Shown here: in pieces, positions 1 through 5,337 of the stretch
Layout of the letters: every line of letters begins with the position of its first letter
Position numbering within the stretch: the first letter of the stretch is position 1
Origin: Comamonadaceae bacterium
GTDB taxonomy: Bacteria; Pseudomonadota; Gammaproteobacteria; Burkholderiales; Burkholderiaceae_C
Length of the DNA stretch: 5,337 nucleotides
NCBI GenBank assembly: GCA_947371775.1
Contig: CANBQX010000138.1
Coordinates: forward strand, 1 to 5,337
Direction: 5' to 3'
The notes under the pieces: model-generated
Seen by the model: the letters and a program-made list of their open reading frames with translations, nothing else
Database searches by the model: none
Told to the model about the DNA's origin: nothing
Program-made: the position numbers and the translations under genes

Positions 1-4
1 CGGC

Positions 5-787
5 TTATTCGGTGGTCACGCCCATGGTCTTGTTGTAGCCGCCATCCACGTAGGTGATTTCGGCGGTGACACCCGCGGCCAGGTCGCTCAGCAGGAAGGC
101 GGCCACATTGCCCACGTCTTCGGTCGTGACATTGCGCCGGATGGGCGAAGCATCCGCTACCAAATTGAGCAGCTTGCCGAAATCCTTGATGCCGCTGGCG
201 GCCAATGTTTTGATGGGCCCCGCGCTGATGCCGTTCACACGAATGTCCTTCGGGCCAATCGCTTCTGCCAGGTAGCGCACGGATGCCTCCAACGACGCCT
301 TGGCCAGTCCCATGGTGTTGTAGTTGGGGATGATGCGCTCAGCCCCCAGATAGCTCAGGGTCAGCAGGGCCGACTTGGGGTTCAGATAGGGCAAGGCTGC
401 TTTGGCCATGGCGGGGAAGCTGTAGGCACTGATGTCGTGGGCGATCTTGAAGCCCTCGCGGCTCAGGCCGTCTAGAAAATTGCCGGCAATGGCCTCGCGC
501 GGCGCAAAGCCAATCGCGTGGACAAAGCCGTCAAACGTGGGCCAGTGGCTGGAAAGATCGCTAAACAGGCGTTCGATCTGGGCGTCGTCGCCCACATCGC
601 AGTCAAACACCAGCGTGGAGCCGAAGTCGGCGGCAAATTCGGTAATGCGTTCCTTGAAGCGCTCACCGACATAGCTGAACGCCAGCTCCGCGCCCTGGGC
701 TTTGCAGGCCTTGGCGATGCCATAGGCGATGGAACGGTTGGACAGTACGCCCGTGATCAACAACTTCTTGCCTGCTAGAAAGCCCAT
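5..787 (-). CDS. fabI: Enoyl-[acyl-carrier-protein] reductase (NADH), FabI
   Basis: This 260-residue protein is a complete FabI, close to the 262 residues of the E. coli enzyme. It catalyses the last step of each elongation round in type II fatty acid synthesis, reducing trans-2-enoyl-ACP to acyl-ACP in the cytoplasm with NAD(P)H. The N-terminus MGFLAGKKLLITGV begins the Rossmann fold, and the FabI-type nucleotide-binding stretch TGVLSNRSIAYG spans residues 12-23. The catalytic set Y146, Y156 and K163 lies in SYLGAE and NYNTMGLAKAS, at the same numbering as E. coli. The motifs HAIGFAP (90-96), REGFKIAHDIS (110-120) and ISAGPIKTLAASGIKDF (187-203) are also typical. G93, M159 and F203, positions tied to triclosan binding or resistance in E. 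coli, are unchanged. The start is supported by an AGAGGA ribosome binding site four bases upstream. The gene is transcribed away from the yej operon, and only four bases follow its stop, so its terminator is outside the window. Confidence 0.97.
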   Translation of the reverse strand: MGFLAGKKLLITGVLSNRSIAYGIAKACKAQGAELAFSYVGERFKERITEFAADFGSTLVFDCDVGDDAQIERLFSDLSSHWPTFDGFVHAIGFAPREAIAGNFLDGLSREGFKIAHDISAYSFPAMAKAALPYLNPKSALLTLSYLGAERIIPNYNTMGLAKASLEASVRYLAEAIGPKDIRVNGISAGPIKTLAASGIKDFGKLLNLVADASPIRRNVTTEDVGNVAAFLLSDLAAGVTAEITYVDGGYNKTMGVTTE

Positions 788-834
788 ATCGTCCTCTTGA
801 AATGTGTCTTGGGGGAGTGAGGCAGAATTGTCGC
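788..834. promoter_or_regulatory. Divergent fabI/yejA intergenic region
   Basis: These 47 bases are the only intergenic space longer than two bases. They separate two divergent start codons, so both genes may depend on them for initiation signals. On the plus strand TTGAAA (797-802) resembles a -35 box, but no good -10 follows at 16-18 bases. On the minus strand I see no convincing sigma70 pair. The promoters probably reach into the opposing coding sequences, with the yejA promoter inside the start of fabI and the reverse. An 8-base palindrome, CGCATGCG (832-839), straddles the yejA start, but I cannot assign it to a regulator. The regulatory role is inferred from gene orientation, not from recognised boxes. 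Confidence 0.4.
792..797 (-). promoter_or_regulatory. Ribosome binding site of fabI
   Basis: Read on the minus strand, the bases just before the fabI ATG are AAGAGGACGAT. The AGAGGA core is a strong Shine-Dalgarno match four bases from the start codon. This fixes the fabI start at 787 and leaves a 47-base gap to the divergent operon. Confidence 0.75.
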
Positions 835-2631
835 ATGCGTTTTTTGCTGCTCCTTGTCGTCGCTTTCTCGTACGGGTCGGCCTTCGCGGCGCACGGCTAT
901 GCGCTGTGGGGCGAACTGAAATACCCGGCCGGGTTTGCGCACTTCGACTACGTCAACCCCGTGGCGCCCAAGGGCGGCGAGCTTCGCTTGGTGAGCAACC
1001 AGCGCACCTCGACCTTTGACAAGTACAACCCCTTCACCATCAAAGGTTCGGCCCCGGCTTACTTGAGCGCGCTGATGTTTGACTCTCTGCTCACCAGCGC
1101 CTTGGACGAAACGGCGGCCGCTTACGGGCTCTTGGCCGAGGACGTGAGCGTGGCCCCGGACGGCCTGAGTGCCACCTTCCGGCTGCGCCCCCAGGCGCGT
1201 TTTCACAATGGCGACCCGGTGTTGGCGCTGGACGTGAAGCACAGCTTTGACACGCTCAACGGCAAGTTCGTATCGCCCAGCTACCGCAGCCAGCTCGAAG
1301 ATGTGGCGGGCGTGGACGTGCTGGACGCACGCACCGTGCGCTTTCGCTTTAAAAAGCCCAACCGCGAGCTGCCCCTGACGGTGGGCGGTCTGCCGGTGTT
1401 CAGCCACCGCTGGGGCGAGTCTGGCGGCGTGGCCAAGCCCTTTGACCAGGTGGTCATGGACATTCCGATTGGCAGTGGGCCCTACAAGATTGGCCCGGTC
1501 AATTTCGGCAAGGACATCAGCTATGTGCGCGATAGCGCCTACTGGGCCCAAGACCTGAATGTGCGGCTCGGCACCGCCAACTTTGACCAGGTCACCGTCA
1601 AAATTTACAAAGACAACACCGCGCGCCTGGAGGCGCTCAAGGCGGGTGAGTTTGATCTGATGCGGTTTTTCTCGGCGGGTGACTGGGCGCGGCGCGTCAC
1701 GGGCCGCAAGTTTGACAGCGGCGAATTGGTCAAGGCCGAATTTGCCCACCGCCTGCCCACCGGTTTCCAGAGCTATGTGCTCAACCTGCGGCGTGACAAG
1801 CTCAAGGACCTGCGGGTGCGACAGGCGCTGGGCCTGGCGCTGGACTACGAGTGGATGAACCGGCAAATGTTTTACGGCGCCTACCAGCGCGTGCAGGGCA
1901 TTTTTGGCAACACGGCCTGCCAGGCGGCAGGCGTTCCCGACGCCAAAGAACTGGCGCTGTTAGAGCCCTGGCGCGCCCAGCTGCCTGCCAGCGTATTCGG
2001 CGCGATGGCGATGGCACCGCGCACCGACGGTGACAGCAGCTTGCGCAGCAACTTGCGCCAGGCGCAGCAATTGCTCAAAGACGCCGGCTGGGAATACCGC
2101 AATGGGGCTCTGCGCAACAGCGCCAATGAGCCCCTCGAGTTGGAGTACCTGGACAGCAACGAGGGCGGCGCCCGCGTGGTCACGCCCTGGGCGCGCAATT
2201 TGGAAAAAATCGGCGTGACGCTCAAGTTCCGCCCGGTGGACTACGCGCTGTACCAGCAGCGCCTGCAAAAATTTGACTTTGACATCACCTCGCTGGCCTA
2301 TGGCGGCACCCACAACCCGGGCCAGGAGTTCGCCGATTTGTTTGGCAGCAAGGCCGCCGACCAGGAAGACTCGGGCAACCACAGCGGTATCAAAAATCCT
2401 GCCGTGGACGCACTGATCACCCGCATGGTGGCCGCCAAGTCGCAGGCCGATTTGCTGCCGGCTTGCCGGGCGCTGGACCGGGTGATTGCGCACAGCCACA
2501 TCTTTGTGCCGCAGTGGTCGGCCGCCACCCACCGGATTGCCTACAACGCCTGGCGCCTGCAAAAACCGGCCGTGCTGCCGCCCTATGCCCAAGGTGAAAC
2601 CTGGGCCATCGACACCTGGTGGGCCCGCTGA
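835..2631 (+). CDS. yejA: Periplasmic solute-binding protein, YejA-like (SBP family 5, peptide ABC importer)
   Basis: This 598-residue protein is the substrate-capture subunit of the Yej peptide-type ABC importer. A Sec signal peptide is clear: MRF, a hydrophobic stretch, then the SAFA-A site with predicted cleavage after residue 18. The mature protein carries YejA hallmarks: HFDYVNPVAPKGGELRL (36-52), the family-5 element LRPQARFHNGDPVLALDV (117-134), GSGPYKI (213-219), RVRQALGLALDYEWMN (327-342) and a C-terminus ending IDTWWAR. Length is close to E. coli YejA (about 600). I chose ATG 835 over the in-frame ATG at 802 because it starts directly at the signal peptide and has GAGG (819-822) upstream, although the 12-base spacing is long. 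The mature chain has exactly two cysteines, C362 and C544. Relatives bind oligopeptides, microcin C or muropeptides; the ligand here is unknown. The family call is firm and the symbol is by homology. Confidence 0.92.
   Translation: MRFLLLLVVAFSYGSAFAAHGYALWGELKYPAGFAHFDYVNPVAPKGGELRLVSNQRTSTFDKYNPFTIKGSAPAYLSALMFDSLLTSALDETAAAYGLLAEDVSVAPDGLSATFRLRPQARFHNGDPVLALDVKHSFDTLNGKFVSPSYRSQLEDVAGVDVLDARTVRFRFKKPNRELPLTVGGLPVFSHRWGESGGVAKPFDQVVMDIPIGSGPYKIGPVNFGKDISYVRDSAYWAQDLNVRLGTANFDQVTVKIYKDNTARLEALKAGEFDLMRFFSAGDWARRVTGRKFDSGELVKAEFAHRLPTGFQSYVLNLRRDKLKDLRVRQALGLALDYEWMNRQMFYGAYQRVQGIFGNTACQAAGVPDAKELALLEPWRAQLPASVFGAMAMAPRTDGDSSLRSNLRQAQQLLKDAGWEYRNGALRNSANEPLELEYLDSNEGGARVVTPWARNLEKIGVTLKFRPVDYALYQQRLQKFDFDITSLAYGGTHNPGQEFADLFGSKAADQEDSGNHSGIKNPAVDALITRMVAAKSQADLLPACRALDRVIAHSHIFVPQWSAATHRIAYNAWRLQKPAVLPPYAQGETWAIDTWWAR
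2618..2623 (+). promoter_or_regulatory. Ribosome binding site of yejB inside the yejA end
   Basis: GGTGGG lies in the last codons of yejA, ten bases before ATG 2634. It supports starting yejB at 2634 rather than at the in-frame ATG 2619, which overlaps this motif. With only two bases between the yejA stop and this start, ribosomes finishing yejA could reinitiate here. Confidence 0.5.
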
Positions 2632-2633
2632 CC

Positions 2634-3662
2634 ATGTTGCTCTACATCTTCAAACGCCTGGTGCTGATGGTGCCGACCCTGCTGGGTATTTTGTTGCTGA
2701 CCTTTGTCGTGATCCAGTTTGTGCCCGGCGGGCCGGTGGAGCAGTACCTGGCCGAAGCCAAGGCGGGCGCTGGCAGTGGTGCCGAAGGCGGGGGACTGAG
2801 CTACCGGGGCGCACAAGGCGTGGACCCCAAGCGCATTGAACAGGCCAAAGCGCTGTACGGCTTTGACAAGCCCGCCCCCGAGCGCTTTTGGCAGATGCTG
2901 ACGCAGTTCGCGCGCTTTGACCTGGGCACGAGTTTTTTCCAGAACCGCAAGGTGTCTGAACTGGTGTGGGAAAAACTGCCGGTGTCCATGAGCCTGGGGC
3001 TCTGGACTTTTTTTATCAGCTACCTGGTGGCTGTGCCCTTGGGCGTGGCCAAGGCGGTGCGCGCGGGCTCGCGGTTTGACTGGATCACCTCGTTGCTGGT
3101 GCTGGTGGGTTATGCGATTCCCGGCTTTGTGCTGGGCGTGGCGCTGCTGGTGGTGTTTGGCGGGCAATTGCAATGGTTTCCCTTGCGCGGTTTGACCTCG
3201 GGCAACTGGGAGCAGCTGAGTTGGGGTGCGCGCATCACCGACTATCTGTGGCACATCGCGCTGCCGGTCACGGCCATGGTGATGGGCAGTTTTGCGACCA
3301 CCGCCATGCTGACCAAGAACGCGTTCCTGGAGGAAATCCGCAAACAATACGTAGTCACCGCCCGTGCCAAAGGCCTGTCAGAGCGCCGCGTGCTGTGGAA
3401 GCATGTGATGCGCAATGCGCTCATTCCCATCGTGACCGGTTTTCCGGCCGCATTTATCGGTGCGTTTTTCACGGGGGCCCTGCTGATTGAAACCCAGTTT
3501 TCCTTGGACGGGCTGGGCTTGCTGAGCTACGAGAGCGTGATCCGGCGCGACTACCCGGTGGTCATGGGCACGCTGTACTTGTTTACCTTGATTGGCTTGG
3601 TCACCAAGCTGATCTCCGACCTCTGCTATGTGTGGGTGGATCCGCGTGTCAAATTCGATTAA
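2634..3662 (+). CDS. yejB: Inner-membrane permease YejB of the Yej peptide ABC importer
   Basis: This 342-residue protein is one of the two transmembrane subunits of the importer and belongs to the DppB/OppB-type (BPD_transp_1) permeases. The N-terminus MLLYIFKRLVLMVPTLLGI starts the first membrane helix (about 8-30) and is followed by the family signature VIQFVPGGPVEQYL (26-39). A periplasmic region runs to about residue 115 and includes a glycine/alanine-rich stretch (about 42-62) and YGFDKP (75-80). Further helices lie near 118-140, 152-176, 205-226, 262-288 and 308-330. The cytoplasmic EAA loop that docks on the ATPase is at about 234-267, with KQYVVTARAKGLSERRVLWK nearly matching what I recall of E. 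coli YejB. The protein ends in VDPRVKFD. I set the start at 2634 because this Met begins the conserved N-terminus. It lies two bases after yejA and overlaps yejE, consistent with a single operon. Confidence 0.95.
   Translation: MLLYIFKRLVLMVPTLLGILLLTFVVIQFVPGGPVEQYLAEAKAGAGSGAEGGGLSYRGAQGVDPKRIEQAKALYGFDKPAPERFWQMLTQFARFDLGTSFFQNRKVSELVWEKLPVSMSLGLWTFFISYLVAVPLGVAKAVRAGSRFDWITSLLVLVGYAIPGFVLGVALLVVFGGQLQWFPLRGLTSGNWEQLSWGARITDYLWHIALPVTAMVMGSFATTAMLTKNAFLEEIRKQYVVTARAKGLSERRVLWKHVMRNALIPIVTGFPAAFIGAFFTGALLIETQFSLDGLGLLSYESVIRRDYPVVMGTLYLFTLIGLVTKLISDLCYVWVDPRVKFD
3635..3640 (+). promoter_or_regulatory. Ribosome binding site favouring the GTG start of yejE
   Basis: GGTGGA lies five bases before GTG 3646, within the last codons of yejB. 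The alternative in-frame ATG at 3628 has no purine-rich motif upstream (the preceding bases are CCGACCTCTGCT). This favours the GTG start and a 17-base overlap with yejB. Confidence 0.5.
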
Positions 3663-4695
3663 GCCGACCGCCAGCCTCAGTCCCTCGCGCCGCGCCTGGC
3701 TGCGCTTCAGGCGCAACCGAGTGGGGTTTGTCAGTCTGGTCATTTTTTGCATTTTTGTGGGGCTCAGTCTGGCCGCCGATTTGGTGTCCAACGACCGGCC
3801 GCTGGTGGTGTCCTACCACGGCCAGCTCTACTGGCCCATGGCGCGTGACTATCCCGAGACCACCTTTGGTGGCGATTTCGCCACGCCCACCGATTACCTC
3901 GATCCCTTTATCCGCGACAAGCTCGCCGAGCCCGGCAACTGGGCGCTGTTTGCCCCCAACCGCTACGGCCCTAAAACGCTGAACTACTTCGCCCGTTCGC
4001 CCAACCCCGCGCCGCCCACCACGGACAACTGGCTGGGCACCGACGACCGGGGGCGCGATTTGCTGGCCCAGCTCATTTACGGATTTCGGGTCAGCGTCTT
4101 GTTTGCGCTGGCGCTCACGGCTACCGGTGTGCTCTTGGGCATCGTGACGGGCGCGATTCAGGGTTTTTTTGGCGGCAAGACCGACCTCGCCTTGCAGCGG
4201 GTGATTGAGGTTTGGAGCGCCATGCCGGAGCTGTATTTGCTGATTATTTTCAGCGCGGTGTTCGCGCCCAGCATCGGCTTGCTGCTGGTCTTACTCAGCC
4301 TGTTTGGCTGGATGGGGCTGAGCGACTATGTGCGGGCGGAATTTTTGCGCAACCGGCAAATGGACTATGTGCGCGCCGCGCGGGCGCTGGGGGTGTCCAA
4401 CTGGACCATCATCACCCGCCATGTGCTGCCCAACAGCCTGACGCCGGTGGTCACCTTTTTGCCGTTTCGCATGAGCGGCGCGATTTTGGCCTTGACCTCG
4501 CTCGATTTTCTCGGCCTGGGCGTTCCGCCTGGCACACCCTCGCTGGGGGAATTGTTGTCGCAGGGCAAAAACAACATTGATGCGTGGTGGATTTCGCTCG
4601 CCACCTTTGGCGTCCTGGTGCTCACGTTGCTGCTGCTCACTTTGATGGGCGACGCCCTGCGCGATGCGCTGGACCCCCGAAAGGCCGATCTATGA
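3646..4695 (+). CDS. yejE: Inner-membrane permease YejE of the Yej peptide ABC importer
   Basis: From GTG 3646 this is a 349-residue DppC/OppC-type permease, the partner of YejB; E. coli YejE is about 341 residues. The cytoplasmic N-terminus carries SPSRRAWLRFRRNRVGF (12-28), then helix 1 (about 28-46). A large periplasmic segment (about 47-145) holds LNYFARSPNPAPPTTDNWLG and the OppC-type NWLGTDDRGRDLLAQLIYG (128-146). Further helices lie at about 149-174, 194-222, 262-290 and 313-335. The EAA loop that contacts the ATPase is YVRAARALGVSNWTIITRHV (241-260), followed by LPNSLTPV. TSLDFLGLGVPPGTPSLGEL (284-303) and GKNN (307-310) are close to YejE. The start is uncertain: ATG 3628 would add six residues and widen the overlap with yejB to 35 bases, but lacks a ribosome binding site. 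The stop overlaps the yejF start as ATGA, which suggests coupled translation. Confidence 0.93.
   Translation: MSNSIKPTASLSPSRRAWLRFRRNRVGFVSLVIFCIFVGLSLAADLVSNDRPLVVSYHGQLYWPMARDYPETTFGGDFATPTDYLDPFIRDKLAEPGNWALFAPNRYGPKTLNYFARSPNPAPPTTDNWLGTDDRGRDLLAQLIYGFRVSVLFALALTATGVLLGIVTGAIQGFFGGKTDLALQRVIEVWSAMPELYLLIIFSAVFAPSIGLLLVLLSLFGWMGLSDYVRAEFLRNRQMDYVRAARALGVSNWTIITRHVLPNSLTPVVTFLPFRMSGAILALTSLDFLGLGVPPGTPSLGELLSQGKNNIDAWWISLATFGVLVLTLLLLTLMGDALRDALDPRKADL
4681..4684 (+). promoter_or_regulatory. Ribosome binding site of yejF
   Basis: AAGG, within GAAAGG, lies seven bases before ATG 4692 near the 3' end of yejE. It supports this start, which shares the ATGA overlap with the yejE stop at 4693-4695. 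Confidence 0.5.
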
Positions 4696-5337
4696 GCCTG
4701 CTGAGCGTGCAAGGTCTGCGCATCGCCTTTGGCAGCCAAGAGGTGGTGCACGGTGTGGACTTTCACATCGAAGCGGGAGAAAAACTGGCCTTGGTGGGCG
4801 AGTCGGGCTCCGGCAAGACCGTGACCGCTTTGGGCTTGGTGGGGCTTGCGCAGGGCGCTCAATGCCGCGGTCAGGCGCTTTTCGAAAGCGAAGGCCTGTC
4901 GCTGGACCTGTTGCACGCAAGCCCCGAGGCGCTGCGGGGTGTGCGAGGCCAGGACATTGCCATGATTTTTCAGGAGCCAATGACCGCGCTCAACCCGGTG
5001 TTCACCGTGGGCGAGCAAATCGCCGAAGTGTTGCAGCTCAAAACCGGTTTGAGCGCACGCCAGGCGGCACAGGCGGCCATCGGCTTACTGGCCGACACCG
5101 GCATTCAGGAGCCCGAGCGACGCGCCCGGGCTTATCCCCACCAGCTGTCGGGCGGCCAGCGCCAACGCGCCATGATCGCCATGGCTTTGGCGTGTCGCCC
5201 CAAACTGCTGCTGGCCGATGAGCCCACCACGGCGCTGGACGTCACGGTGCGCAAGCAAATTCTGGATTTGCTGGGCGACTTGCAAAAAAAGCAGGGCATG
5301 GCCGTGCTGCTGATCACCCACGATTTGAACCTGGTAC
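4692..5337 (+). CDS. yejF: ABC transporter ATP-binding protein YejF, N-terminal part (cut by the window edge)
   Basis: The reading frame is open from ATG 4692 to the right edge and gives 215 residues with no stop. It is the start of the importer's ATPase subunit, which powers transport at the cytoplasmic face of YejB/YejE. The nucleotide-binding domain is nearly complete: Walker A GESGSGKT (36-43), Q-loop FQEPMTALNP (93-102), ABC signature LSGGQRQRA (152-160), Walker B LLLADEP (172-178), D-loop ALD (181-183) and H-loop ITHD with H210. The FQEPM-TALNP and PHQLSGGQRQR wording is typical of the Dpp/Opp ATPase group. E. coli YejF has two fused nucleotide-binding domains (about 530 residues). If this protein is alike, more than half lies beyond the window; otherwise it would be a single-domain DppD-like subunit with a separate partner gene. 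The window cannot distinguish these. An A AAA AAG run lies at 5285-5291, between the D-loop and H-loop. Confidence 0.92.
   Translation, partial: MSLLSVQGLRIAFGSQEVVHGVDFHIEAGEKLALVGESGSGKTVTALGLVGLAQGAQCRGQALFESEGLSLDLLHASPEALRGVRGQDIAMIFQEPMTALNPVFTVGEQIAEVLQLKTGLSARQAAQAAIGLLADTGIQEPERRARAYPHQLSGGQRQRAMIAMALACRPKLLLADEPTTALDVTVRKQILDLLGDLQKKQGMAVLLITHDLNLV

Noticed and set aside
797..802. TTGAAA as the -35 box of a yejA promoter
   Set aside because: No acceptable -10 lies 16-18 bases downstream. The nearest candidate, CAGAAT at 823, is 20 bases away and would put the transcript start at or beyond the start codon.
802..834. Upstream ATG 802 as the yejA start
   Set aside because: It would put eleven extra residues, including a Cys and two Arg, ahead of a textbook signal peptide that begins at 835. 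It also lies closer to fabI and has no good ribosome binding site.
775..1866. A 363-codon open frame on the minus strand, antisense to yejA and reaching the fabI start
   Set aside because: It is opposite a clearly conserved yejA frame. Its product is rich in His, Gln, Arg and Val, with no recognisable domain, as expected for the antisense shadow of a GC-rich gene.
2583..3347. A 254-codon minus-strand open frame opposite yejB
   Set aside because: Its composition is dominated by His, Gln and Arg, the usual reverse reading of membrane-protein codons. yejB on the plus strand explains the region fully.
3008..4170. Runs of seven T at 3008-3014 and 4164-4170 as terminators, slippery sites or phase-variable tracts
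   Set aside because: Both encode conserved Phe-Phe pairs in membrane helices or loops and reflect the common use of TTT in these genes. No GC-rich hairpin precedes them, and seven bases is short for phase variation.
4664..5221. A 185-codon plus-strand open frame overlapping yejF in another phase
   Set aside because: The other frame carries every ABC ATPase motif in order. This one is Arg/Gly/Ala-rich with no motifs, so it is a shadow frame.

Overview
The window is a compact, GC-rich chromosomal segment with five genes and almost no non-coding DNA. Codon choice (GC-rich third positions mixed with frequent TTT and TTG) and protein similarity as I remember it suggest a betaproteobacterium, probably Burkholderiales and perhaps Comamonadaceae. 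That placement is an inference, because no rRNA or marker gene is present.

Layout: positions 5-787 on the minus strand encode FabI, the NADH-dependent enoyl-ACP reductase of type II fatty acid synthesis. A 47-base gap (788-834) separates it from a divergent plus-strand operon. The operon holds yejA (835-2631, periplasmic solute-binding protein), yejB (2634-3662, permease), yejE (3646-4695, permease) and the first part of yejF (4692 to the right edge, ABC ATPase). The genes are packed tightly: 2 bases between yejA and yejB, a short overlap between yejB and yejE, and an ATGA overlap between yejE and yejF. This points to one transcript with translational coupling.

Together YejA, YejB, YejE and YejF form an ABC importer of the peptide/nickel/opine (Dpp/Opp) superfamily. 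YejA captures substrate in the periplasm, YejB and YejE form the inner-membrane channel, and YejF supplies ATP hydrolysis. Known relatives import oligopeptides and peptide-like compounds such as microcin C, contribute to tolerance of antimicrobial peptides, or (in some alphaproteobacteria) recover muropeptides. The substrate here cannot be read from sequence.

I see no mobile element, CRISPR array, RNA gene, phage remnant or clear terminator, and no convincing undescribed system. The points most worth a second look are a possible disulfide in YejA, the fabI/yej divergent arrangement with its very short shared control region, and an in-frame A AAA AAG heptamer in yejF.
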